From assembly GCA_029289015.1 (NCBI GenBank), contig JARFUL010000183.1, positions 1 through 6,455 on the forward strand: a stretch of 6,455 nt of DNA, in the 5' to 3' direction. Numbering within the stretch: the stretch's first letter is position 1; every line of letters starts with the position of its first letter. This document shows positions 1-5,346 of the stretch, one piece after another. Source of the stretch: Syntrophobacteria bacterium. GTDB taxonomy: Bacteria > Desulfobacterota > Syntrophobacteria > JARFUL01. A model generated the notes under the pieces. It made no database searches. It saw only the letters and a list, made by a program, of their open reading frames with translations, and was not told the DNA's origin. A program made the position numbers and the translations under genes.

Positions 1-2
1 CC

Positions 3-320
3 CACCGCCACGCGCACACTTTTCTTTTGCGTATGGGCCTGATGGAGCATATAAACGATAGACCGGCCCGCATTCCTCCGGAGAAGCTGAAGATGGCGCT
101 CTTCTGCAGAGAGCTGGTGGTGGGGCCGAGGATCGTGATCCTGGAGAGGCCGTCCTACGGTCTCAGCCGGACGGAGCTGGACTATCTGATGGACGCGACT
201 CTCAGCTACCAGGCGGAGTCCAGCTGCGGCCTGCTCATCGCAGACGACGACGCGGACTTTTTCGCGCACAAGTACGGGTTCTTCGTCCACGACCTGGTGG
301 ACGGCAGGCTGGCCAATTGA
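3..320 (+). CDS. C-terminal part of a degenerate ABC-transporter ATPase-like protein (Mla/MCE system), 5' truncated by window edge
   Basis: The reading frame is open to the left edge, so the start is outside the window. An in-frame TTG at 27 has no Shine-Dalgarno sequence before it and is unlikely to be the start. The order of elements resembles the second half of an ABC ATPase of the MlaF type, but key residues are missing. Where LSGG is expected the sequence reads IPPE. The Walker B/D-loop region reads IVILERPSYGL where LLLDEPTSGL is usual, so the acidic pair DE is replaced by ER (bases 144-149). The H-loop region reads IADDD where a THD-like motif is expected (about 237-251), so the histidine is absent. 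I infer a non-catalytic partner subunit, or a regulatory paralogue of the true ATPase, acting at the inner membrane with the MCE protein encoded 25 bases downstream. The upstream half, with Walker A, is not visible. The family call is moderately secure because of the neighbour; the loss of activity is inferred. Confidence 0.65.
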   Translation, partial: HRHAHTFLLRMGLMEHINDRPARIPPEKLKMALFCRELVVGPRIVILERPSYGLSRTELDYLMDATLSYQAESSCGLLIADDDADFFAHKYGFFVHDLVDGRLAN

Positions 321-345
321 ACGATAGAGGGGCCAAAGGGACAAA

Positions 346-1314
346 GTGGAGAAAGAGCGGGTAAAGCACGGGCTGCAGATAGAGTTCCGGGAGCAGATGG
401 TGGGCCTGTTCATAGTGATTACCATCGGCCTCGCGCTGGCCACCCTCGTGTTCATCGGCAGGGGCCAGCGCTGGTTCAAGAAGAGGGTCACCTACTACAC
501 CTACTTCGATGAGGGCTACAACCTCAAGCCCGGAGCCCAGGTAAAGCTCTTCAACACCTGGATCGGCACCGTGGACGACGTGGACCTCACCGAGGACAAC
601 CGGGTAAAGATAACCATCAAGGTGTTCAAGGACGACGCGGAGAAGATCCGGGAAGACTCCGTGGCCACGGTGGACAGCCCCACCATCATCGGGTCCGAGT
701 ATATAGCCATCTCCCCGGGCTCCCGGAACAGGCCGCGCATACCGGAAGACGGGACCATCAATTCCAAGGCCAAGAAGAAGATCGGCGAGTACCTGAAGGA
801 ATACCAGGTGGAGAAGAAGATCAAGGACCTCGGCCAGATAATCTCCGACCTCAAGGTGGTGGTTGAGCATCTCAAGGACCCCGAAGGCCCCCTGTTCGGC
901 ATCCTCTATAACGTCAGGGATGTGACGGACAAGGTGAAGGAGGGAGAAGGAAACCTCGGCAGGCTGGTGATGGAGGACGAGGTCTACAAGAACATAAAGG
1001 ACGCGATCAGGAACCTCAAGGAGGCCTCCCTCAACATCAGGGAGGTGAGCGAGAACATGGCCGAGGGCTCCAGGTCTCTGCCCGACACCATGAAGCGCAT
1101 CAACGAGACCTCCGAGAGGCTCGAAAAGGTCATGACCAGGCTCCAGTCCGCGACCAAGAGGGCTCCGGCCATGCAGAGGCAGGTGGAGGACGCGCTCACC
1201 GAGGTAAACCGCATTCTCAAGTCCCTGAAGAAGAGCTTTCTAATCCGGCCCAACCTTCCCGCGCAGCCCGAGCCCAGGGTCCATATTCCGGAACTCAGGG
1301 GGGTGGGGCGGTGA
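346..1314 (+). CDS. MCE-domain (MlaD-like) lipid-transport protein
   Basis: The protein has 322 residues and starts with GTG, with the purine-rich AAAGGGA just before it. Residues about 18-38 form one hydrophobic membrane anchor (MVGLFIVITIGLALATLVFIG) after a short charged N-terminus, so the rest lies in the periplasm. The MCE domain spans about residues 48-125: YFDEGYNLKPGAQVKLFNTWIGTV matches the typical start, and DSPTIIGSEYIAISPGS the end. Residues about 150-305 are charged and helical, with the GEGNLGRLVMEDEVY segment (about 200-214) typical of longer proteobacterial MCE proteins. E. coli MlaD is much shorter; this long helical tail resembles MCE proteins that form a periplasm-spanning channel. 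In the family, MCE rings carry phospholipids between inner and outer membrane, powered by an ABC ATPase and MlaE permease. The ABC-like gene upstream and the overlapping lipoprotein gene downstream indicate one operon. Substrate and direction of transport cannot be read from the sequence. Confidence 0.93.
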   Translation: MEKERVKHGLQIEFREQMVGLFIVITIGLALATLVFIGRGQRWFKKRVTYYTYFDEGYNLKPGAQVKLFNTWIGTVDDVDLTEDNRVKITIKVFKDDAEKIREDSVATVDSPTIIGSEYIAISPGSRNRPRIPEDGTINSKAKKKIGEYLKEYQVEKKIKDLGQIISDLKVVVEHLKDPEGPLFGILYNVRDVTDKVKEGEGNLGRLVMEDEVYKNIKDAIRNLKEASLNIREVSENMAEGSRSLPDTMKRINETSERLEKVMTRLQSATKRAPAMQRQVEDALTEVNRILKSLKKSFLIRPNLPAQPEPRVHIPELRGVGR

Positions 1315-2204
1315 GAAGGCTGGTTTTGGTCTCTGTCGCGCTCTTTTTCGTGTGGGGCTGCGTCGCGCCGCAGCCCAAGGGGCCGCGCGAGAATCCCCTG
1401 GTCGCGAGGGGTATCGAGTTTCTGGCCAAGGGGAGCGAGCGGCTGGACAGGGGCTGCTTCAGCGACGCGGCCGGCGACTTCACCCTGGCCTACCAGGACT
1501 TCCAGGCCTCGGACCATCTCGGGGGCATGGCCAGCGCGCTCAACAACCTCGCGGTGGCCCACCTGAACCTGGGGGACGATCAGAAGGCCGAGCTCTTCGC
1601 GTCGAGGGCCCTGGCTCTGAACCGGAACCTCGGCGACCCCCTGGGCCAGGCGGCCAACATCTCGGTTCTCGGGGGGGTCCATCTCAGCCGGGGCGAGGAC
1701 GGGGACGCGCTCAAGCTCTGGAATGACGCGCTGAAAAGCGCGAAGAATGGCCCGGCCCCGCTGAGGGCCAGGATACACAACGACATCGGCGTGGCCCTGA
1801 TGCGGGCCGGGAAGTCCAAGGAGGCCAAGGAACACCTCGACACGGCCCTGGGCCTGACCCCGAACTCCGCGGCGGTGCACCTCAACCTGGGGAAGGTCGC
1901 GCGCGCGTCGGGCCAGGACTCCCGGGCTGAGGAGCTCTACAAGAAGGCCCTGGATATTGACAGGGAGAGCGGGTACGCTCCAGGGATCGCGGTGGACCTC
2001 ACCGAGCTGGGGACCCTGTATCTGGAGACAAAGAGAAGGGAGGAGGCCGCGGAGCTTTTGGCCAGGGCCCTGGCCCTGAGGGAGCTTCTCAACCAGGACG
2101 CAAGGGCCGATGAACTGAGGGAGTTGCTCAGCCGCGCGGGGATGGAGGTTCGCATTCCGGGCGAGCGCGAGACAAACGTTGAGCCCCCGCCGGCCTGCCG
2201 CTAG
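1311..2204 (+). CDS. TPR-repeat lipoprotein of the Mla-type operon
   Basis: The protein has 297 residues and starts with GTG. Start and the previous stop share GTGA (1311-1314), and AGGGGGG lies 7 bases upstream, so translational coupling with the MCE gene is likely. The N-terminus (MRRLVLVSVALFFVWGC) is a lipoprotein signal peptide with C17 as probable lipidation site; Trp at -2 of the lipobox is unusual. Residues about 30-275 are tetratricopeptide repeats: A-L-N-N-L-A-V-A-H-L-N-L-G-D at 76-89, then similar helix pairs near 114-142, 152-181, 187-214 and 226-256, each with the small-residue and alanine spacing of TPRs. The tail after 280 is proline-rich. TPR proteins bind other proteins. Here it probably scaffolds the MCE channel at a membrane, perhaps where other systems use MlaC or an outer-membrane partner. 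That role is inferred from position only. A hairpin terminator follows 10 bases after the stop, so this is the last gene of the operon. Confidence 0.88.
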   Translation: MRRLVLVSVALFFVWGCVAPQPKGPRENPLVARGIEFLAKGSERLDRGCFSDAAGDFTLAYQDFQASDHLGGMASALNNLAVAHLNLGDDQKAELFASRALALNRNLGDPLGQAANISVLGGVHLSRGEDGDALKLWNDALKSAKNGPAPLRARIHNDIGVALMRAGKSKEAKEHLDTALGLTPNSAAVHLNLGKVARASGQDSRAEELYKKALDIDRESGYAPGIAVDLTELGTLYLETKRREEAAELLARALALRELLNQDARADELRELLSRAGMEVRIPGERETNVEPPPACR

Positions 2205-2214
2205 ACAAAACAAA

Positions 2215-2244
2215 GGGAGCCTTTCGGCTCCTGGGGCTTTTTTT
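2215..2244. terminator. Bidirectional intrinsic terminator between the Mla operon and tRNA-His
   Basis: GGGAGCC (2215-2221) pairs with GGCTCCT (2226-2232; the outer pair is G-T) around a TTTC loop. On the plus strand GGGGC and then seven T residues (2238-2244) follow, which would end the MCE/TPR operon, although the T tract is separated from the stem by 5 bases. Read on the minus strand, the stem has a GAAA tetraloop and is followed directly by CTTTGTTTTG, which would end the tRNA transcript. Serving both converging units is inferred from geometry. Confidence 0.7.
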
Positions 2245-2245
2245 A

Positions 2246-2323
2246 TGGGGTGAGTGAGGGGACTCGAACCCCCGACCTCTTGGGCCACAACCAAGTGCTC
2301 TAACCTGCTGAGCTACACCCACC
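2246..2323 (-). tRNA. tRNA-His (anticodon GTG), with encoded G-1 and CCA
   Basis: The reverse complement folds as a full cloverleaf. Acceptor strands GTGGGTG and CACTCAC pair with one G-T wobble. The D arm is GCTC/GAGC with a 9-base loop. The anticodon stem is CTTGG/CCAAG around loop TTGTGGC, giving anticodon GTG, which reads both His codons. The T arm is GGGGG/CCCCT around TTCGAGT. An extra 5' G faces C73: this G-1:C73 pair is the identity element recognised by histidyl-tRNA synthetase and is specific to tRNA-His, so it confirms the anticodon assignment. CCA is encoded (TGG at 2246-2248 on the plus strand). The 78-base length includes G-1 and CCA. No integrase or attachment duplication is seen beside it. 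Confidence 0.97.
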
Positions 2324-2335
2324 ATCAACAGAAGG

Positions 2336-2365
2336 ATAATTAACACACCCACCCCTCGTTGGCAA
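2336..2365 (-). promoter_or_regulatory. Candidate sigma-70 promoter of tRNA-His
   Basis: On the minus strand TTGCCA (2365-2360; five of six bases match TTGACA) is followed after 18 bases by AATTAT (2341-2336; four of six match TATAAT). The -10 box ends 12 bases before the tRNA 5' end, which leaves a short leader, as is usual for tRNA genes. On the plus strand the same AT-rich spot holds GATAAT (2335-2340), which could be a -10 for the epimerase gene, but no good -35 accompanies it. Confidence 0.5.
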
Positions 2366-2396
2366 GGGGTAAAACAGGGACTAAAGAGGCTTTGAT

Positions 2397-3353
2397 TTGA
2401 AGACATACCTTGTTACCGGCGCGGCCGGATTCATCGGGTTCCACGTGGCCCAAGCCCTCCTGGAGCGGGGGGAGAGGGTGGTGGGATTCGACGAGATGAA
2501 CGAGTATTACGACCTCAAGCTCAAAAAGGACCGCGTGGCCCGGCTCTTCACCCGGGACAACTTCACCTTCTACGAGGAGGACCTCGCGGACGCGGAAGCG
2601 GTTGAGGGGGTCTTCGCGGACCACAAGATCGACATCATAGCCAACCTGGCCGCGCAGGCCGGGGTGCGCTACTCCCTCATCGATCCCCACGCGTACGTGC
2701 GCTCCAACCTGAAGGGGTTCATGAACCTTCTCGAGGCGGCCCGCAGGCATCCGGTGGAGAACTTTGTCTACGCGTCCAGCTCCTCGGTGTACGGCAAGAC
2801 CTCCCGGTCCCCCTTCAAGGAGTCCCAGAGGGTGGACGCGCCGGTGTCGCTCTATGCCGCGACCAAGCGCGCGGGGGAGCTGATGGCCCACTCCTACCAC
2901 CACATATTCAAGATTCCCCTCACCGGCCTCAGGCTCTTCACCGTGTACGGCCCGTGGGGCAGGCCCGACATGGCGCTCTTCATTTTCACCAAGGCCATTA
3001 TGGAGGGCAGCCCCATAAAGGTCTTCAACCACGGCAAGATGCGGCGGGACTTCACCTACATAGACGACATTGTGGCCGGAATCCTCGCGAGCCTCGCCAA
3101 CCCCTTTGAATACGAGATATTCAACCTGGGCAACTCAACCACCGTACCGCTCATGGACTTCATAGCCACCCTGGAGGAGTACCTGGGCGTTGACGCGGAG
3201 AAGGAGTTTCTTCCGCTGCAGCCCGGCGACGTGGTGGAGACCGCGGCGGACATCACCAAGGCCCGCGAGATGCTGGGCTTTGACCCCAAGATAGATATAA
3301 AAGAGGGGATCAAAAGGTTCGTGGAGTGGTACCGGGAATACTACGGTGTTTGA
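2397..3353 (+). CDS. NAD-dependent sugar-nucleotide epimerase, probably UDP-glucuronate 4-epimerase
   Basis: The protein has 318 residues and starts with TTG; GAGG (2386-2389) lies 7 bases upstream, and translation from here places the Rossmann motif GAAGFIG at residues 8-14 as expected. It is an extended short-chain dehydrogenase: the catalytic triad region is SSSSVYG (127-133) and YAATK (Y153, K157). Features typical of the UDP-glucuronate 4-epimerase subgroup are DEMNEYYDLKLKKDRVARL (32-50), NLAAQAGVRYSL (83-94), VYGPWGRPDMA (183-193) and MRRDFTYIDDIV. Members convert UDP-glucuronate to UDP-galacturonate, in the cytoplasm, for capsule, O-antigen or other surface polysaccharide; related enzymes act on UDP-glucose or UDP-GlcNAc, so the exact substrate is not certain. 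Length is slightly below the usual 330-340. The gene stands alone with no glycosyltransferase beside it, and its 3' end overlaps the convergent lipoprotein gene by 13 bases. Confidence 0.92.
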   Translation: MKTYLVTGAAGFIGFHVAQALLERGERVVGFDEMNEYYDLKLKKDRVARLFTRDNFTFYEEDLADAEAVEGVFADHKIDIIANLAAQAGVRYSLIDPHAYVRSNLKGFMNLLEAARRHPVENFVYASSSSVYGKTSRSPFKESQRVDAPVSLYAATKRAGELMAHSYHHIFKIPLTGLRLFTVYGPWGRPDMALFIFTKAIMEGSPIKVFNHGKMRRDFTYIDDIVAGILASLANPFEYEIFNLGNSTTVPLMDFIATLEEYLGVDAEKEFLPLQPGDVVETAADITKAREMLGFDPKIDIKEGIKRFVEWYREYYGV

Positions 3354-4021
3354 GGCGCGGACCCCTTCTTGGGCTTTTCCGACAGCTTGACAGGAACGTT
3401 GTCCACCAGCTCGTCCAGGGCTTCCTTGGCCATCTCCTGGAGCTTCAACCTTCTGTTGTAGAGCTTGTAGAGAGCGAACCTGCCCACCACCAGGGGCTTG
3501 TTCACCGTCACTCCCCGAAAGAAGACCTGGCCGGTCTTGAGGGACTTGAGCTCGCCCCTGAACGCGACCCTCTTGTACGCGGTCTTGGTCTTCTCGTAGG
3601 CCCCCACCCGGCTCTCATAGCCGGAGCTGGGCTCGGCCAACCCTATGTACTGGGACGACCCGAAGGGTGAGGCCGTGGGCGTCATGACCTCCAGCTCCTT
3701 CTGGCCGTACGCGAGTATCTCCACGGTGAACAGGCAGTCTATGCCCGCGGACTTGAGGCTCTCCTCAATATCATCGAGCCGGTAGATGCCGATCTCCTCG
3801 GGGAGCACCGCGTCGTGGCCCCTCTTCCTGAACTCGCTCCGCAGGTAGAACGCGGTGAAGTTCTTGTGTCCCTCTCCGCCGGTGAGGTCCCTGACCACCA
3901 CCGCGATGGGGTCGCACGGCTGGGGGGTTTTGGAGACCCAGCCCGGGATGTCGGTGGACACGCTGGTCGCGCAGCCGGCTGCCAGCGCGAGGATAAGCAT
4001 GAGCAGAATCAAGCGTCTCAT
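3341..4021 (-). CDS. Lipoprotein of unknown function
   Basis: The protein has 226 residues. ATG is preceded by AGGAA about 7 bases upstream on the minus strand. The N-terminus (MRRLILLMLILALAAGC) is a clear lipoprotein signal peptide with lipobox LAAGC and C17 as lipidated residue, so the mature protein is tethered in the envelope; there is no Asp at +2, so outer-membrane sorting is possible. After it, residues about 37-105 look like alternating strands and helices (PIAVVVRDL, then helix, then GIYRLDDIEESLKSAGIDCLFTVEI), a pattern reminiscent of small envelope lipoproteins that begin with a nucleotide-binding-like alpha/beta fold, but I do not recognise a specific family. Residues 140-195 are strand-rich (KRVAFRGELKSLKTGQVFFRG) and 195-215 form a basic, amphipathic helix. 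The tail is Lys/Pro-rich. No catalytic motif is evident. The convergent epimerase gene overlaps its last codons. A surface-polysaccharide or assembly role would be a guess. Confidence 0.8.
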   Translation of the reverse strand: MRRLILLMLILALAAGCATSVSTDIPGWVSKTPQPCDPIAVVVRDLTGGEGHKNFTAFYLRSEFRKRGHDAVLPEEIGIYRLDDIEESLKSAGIDCLFTVEILAYGQKELEVMTPTASPFGSSQYIGLAEPSSGYESRVGAYEKTKTAYKRVAFRGELKSLKTGQVFFRGVTVNKPLVVGRFALYKLYNRRLKLQEMAKEALDELVDNVPVKLSEKPKKGSAPQTP

Positions 4022-4110
4022 AGTGTTCCTGTTCGGGCGAGCGTGGAAAGGGTTGAAGAATGTGAAGCCGCCTGTAGATGAGGCTCGGGCGGCGTCGCTT
4101 TAGATAACTA

Positions 4111-4141
4111 AATATACCACACAAACAGCGCTTTTGGGCAA
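4111..4141 (-). promoter_or_regulatory. Candidate promoter of the lipoprotein gene
   Basis: On the minus strand TTGCCC (4141-4136) is followed after a rather long 19-base spacer by TATATT (4116-4111; five of six match TATAAT). Transcription would start near 4104, giving a leader of about 80 bases before ATG at 4021. This is the only AT-rich -10-like site directly upstream of the gene. The spacing makes it tentative. Confidence 0.4.
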
Positions 4142-4153
4142 TGTAATTTGGCG

Positions 4154-4226
4154 GCAGTATAAGGGCCTGGGATGAGACCGCGCCGCGGGGCGCAAAACCC
4201 CGCGCTGCGCGCTGTCTTACTACTGC
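4154..4226. repeat. Long interrupted palindrome / structured element in the intergenic region
   Basis: Nested complementary arms enclose one loop. GCAGTA (4154-4159) pairs with TACTGC (4221-4226). GAGAC (4174-4178) pairs with GTCTT (4214-4218, one G-T). GCGC (4180-4183) pairs with GCGC (4207-4210). CGCGGGG (4184-4190) pairs with CCCCGCG (4198-4204) around loop CGCAAAA. That is 22 base pairs with small bulges and one 14-base bulge on the left arm. No T tract follows on either strand, so it is not a normal terminator. It lies outside both neighbouring genes. It could be a REP- or MITE-like dispersed repeat, or a structured RNA; the sequence alone does not decide. It is not a riboswitch class I recognise. 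Confidence 0.6.
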
Positions 4227-4235
4227 ATATATAAG

Positions 4236-4286
4236 CCTCACCCTCACGGCCCGAAGGGGCGGGAGCGAAGGAGGGCCAATGGCCCT
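4236..4286. other. Tandem hexamer and two small hairpins beside the palindrome
   Basis: CCTCAC occurs twice in tandem (4236-4247). It is followed by hairpin GCCC-GAAG-GGGC (4249-4260) and by the perfect palindrome AGGGCC-AAT-GGCCCT (4272-4286). AGGGCC also occurs at 4162-4167 in the bulge of the long palindrome, so pairing with GGCCCT at 4281-4286 is possible as an alternative fold. No reading frame covering this piece looks like a protein. Together with the long palindrome, it fills most of the 330-base gap between the lipoprotein and PilZ genes. Confidence 0.45.
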
Positions 4287-4294
4287 AGAATTGA

Positions 4295-4323
4295 TTGCGC
4301 AGAGCTGGGCTTCGTGGCATAAT
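4295..4323 (+). promoter_or_regulatory. Candidate sigma-70 promoter of the PilZ gene
   Basis: TTGCGC (4295-4300) and CATAAT (4318-4323; five of six match TATAAT) are separated by exactly 17 bases. The predicted start near 4330 gives a short leader of about 20 bases containing the Shine-Dalgarno site. The weak -35 makes this a moderate call. If correct, the structured element upstream is not part of the PilZ mRNA. Confidence 0.4.
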
Positions 4324-4340
4324 CGTTGAAAAGTTTGGAA

Positions 4341-4345
4341 AGGAG
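4341..4345 (+). promoter_or_regulatory. Ribosome binding site that fixes the PilZ start
   Basis: AGGAG lies 6 bases before TTG at 4352. The alternative in-frame TTG at 4295 has no such site and would sit in the candidate promoter. This supports the shorter protein. Confidence 0.75.
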
Positions 4346-4351
4346 AAGGTC

Positions 4352-4663
4352 TTGAGCGAGGACAAGAGGGCCCACGGTCGCACCGAGTCTTTGAACCTCA
4401 CCGCGTTCGAGGTTGTCTCCGGCGACCTGCCCGAGGGGTTTCCGGGCATGGGGCGCACCCTGGACGTGTCAAAGGGTGGCATCCTGCTGGAGACCCAGAT
4501 AGAGGTGCCGAAGGGAACGATCCTGACCCTGGATATCGCGGTAAAGGACGAGATCATCAAGAAGACCGGAGAGGTGGTCCACTCCAAGCCTACGGAGGAG
4601 GGGGCCTTTTCCATGGGGGTGAAGTTCGAGGAGCCCCTGGACTTCGACCCTGATCTTCCCTGA
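4352..4663 (+). CDS. Single-domain PilZ protein (cyclic-di-GMP receptor)
   Basis: The protein has 103 residues from TTG at 4352, chosen because AGGAG precedes it at ideal spacing. A PilZ domain fills nearly the whole chain. Both c-di-GMP contact motifs are intact: RxxxR as RAHGR (R6 to R10) and D/NxSxxG as DVSKGG (D38, S40, G43). The later strands fit the domain: TILTLDIAV, the EVVHSK strand and FSMGVKFEE near residues 85-95. Known PilZ proteins bind c-di-GMP and then alter motility, exopolysaccharide synthesis or gene expression by contacting a partner. With no attached effector domain this one must act through such a partner, which cannot be identified here. It is monocistronic: a structured non-coding region lies upstream, and a convergent phosphatase gene ends 3 bases downstream. 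There is no room for a terminator between them, so its transcript likely runs into the antisense of that gene. Confidence 0.93.
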   Translation: MSEDKRAHGRTESLNLTAFEVVSGDLPEGFPGMGRTLDVSKGGILLETQIEVPKGTILTLDIAVKDEIIKKTGEVVHSKPTEEGAFSMGVKFEEPLDFDPDLP

Positions 4664-4666
4664 GCC

Positions 4667-5317
4667 TCAGACCGACACGAACTCCTCTTCCGGGAGCACC
4701 AGGCAGGTGAGCCTCCCGCCGTACACCGCACCGGTGTCTATTCCTATCTTGTTGTGCATCACCAGGGGCCGGGGCTGGACCGTGTGGCCGAAGACCACGG
4801 TCTTGCCGAAGTCGTGCTCCGAGTAGATGAAGTCCTGCCTTATCCAGACGAGGTCCTTGGGGTCCTGATCTTCCAGCGGGACACCCGGGCGGAGCCCCGC
4901 GTGCACCAGGACATAGTCCTTTAGCTCCAGGTAGGGTTTCAATGAGCCGTAAAACCGGCGGTGCTCTTCGGGCAGATCTTCGAAACTCGCGGGATAGACA
5001 AAGTCTAACCCGTAGCTCTCGAGGGTGGGGCCCCCGCCGTTGAGGAAGAAGAGGAGCTCGTTGTCCCCGCCGAGGTAGTTGAGGAACATCTCCTCGTGGT
5101 TTCCCCTGAGGAAGACGGTGGACGGGTGCTCCGCCTTGACCCGGATGAGGAGGTCCACCACCCCCTTGGGGTCGGGCCCGCGGTCCACGTAGTCGCCCAG
5201 AAAGACCATCAGGTCCCTTTCGGGGTGCGGATCAATAATCTGGAGAAGCTTCTCGATGCGGCCGAGGCACCCGTGGATGTCCCCTATGATGTAGGTGTTT
5301 GAGGCCGGCACTGTCAT
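4667..5317 (-). CDS. PP1-like metallophosphatase (serine/threonine protein phosphatase / Ap4A hydrolase family)
   Basis: The protein has 216 residues with the whole phosphoesterase signature: GDIHGC (12-17, D13 and H15), GDYVDRG (41-47, D42, D45, R46), LRGNHEE (70-76, N73, H74), VHAG (138-141, H139) and VFGHT (175-179, H178). These residues bind two metal ions and the phosphate in this family, so it should be active. Relatives either remove phosphate from serine/threonine or hydrolyse diadenosine tetraphosphate; GDIHG...IGIDTGAVYGG...L is common to both and the substrate is not decidable. The protein is cytoplasmic, with no signal peptide. The gene starts 29 bases after the radical SAM gene stop, in the same direction, so the two probably form an operon. 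GGAGG lies about 15 bases before ATG, further than usual, and an in-frame TAA nearby rules out an earlier start, so translation may be weak or coupled. Confidence 0.92.
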   Translation of the reverse strand: MTVPASNTYIIGDIHGCLGRIEKLLQIIDPHPERDLMVFLGDYVDRGPDPKGVVDLLIRVKAEHPSTVFLRGNHEEMFLNYLGGDNELLFFLNGGGPTLESYGLDFVYPASFEDLPEEHRRFYGSLKPYLELKDYVLVHAGLRPGVPLEDQDPKDLVWIRQDFIYSEHDFGKTVVFGHTVQPRPLVMHNKIGIDTGAVYGGRLTCLVLPEEEFVSV

Positions 5318-5346
5318 AAGGCTTTACCCAATCCTCCCTCTCCGGT

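Noticed and set aside
984..2294. A 436-codon open frame on the minus strand across the MCE and TPR genes
   Set aside because: It is antisense to two clear genes, has Arg/Gly/Leu/Pro-biased composition typical of GC-rich shadow frames, and shows no domain; it also runs through the terminator and tRNA end.
2246..2323. tRNA-His as an integration site of a mobile element
   Set aside because: No integrase, no duplicated tRNA 3' end and no change in gene style next to it.
3364..3378. CCCC-TTCT-TGGG followed by CTTTT as a terminator of the epimerase gene
   Set aside because: The stem is only 3-4 pairs and the sequence codes for the Lys/Pro-rich end of the lipoprotein.
4174..4218. The intergenic hairpin as a c-di-GMP riboswitch (because of GCGCAAAA and the PilZ gene downstream)
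   Set aside because: Only the short GCGCAAAA loop looks similar; the conserved two-helix receptor layout of the known c-di-GMP classes is not present, and the likely PilZ promoter lies downstream of it.
3771..4247. A minus-strand frame covering the intergenic element and the lipoprotein start
   Set aside because: Its second half is an out-of-frame reading of the lipoprotein gene, and it has no ribosome binding site or recognisable domain. The first part simply reads through the palindrome.
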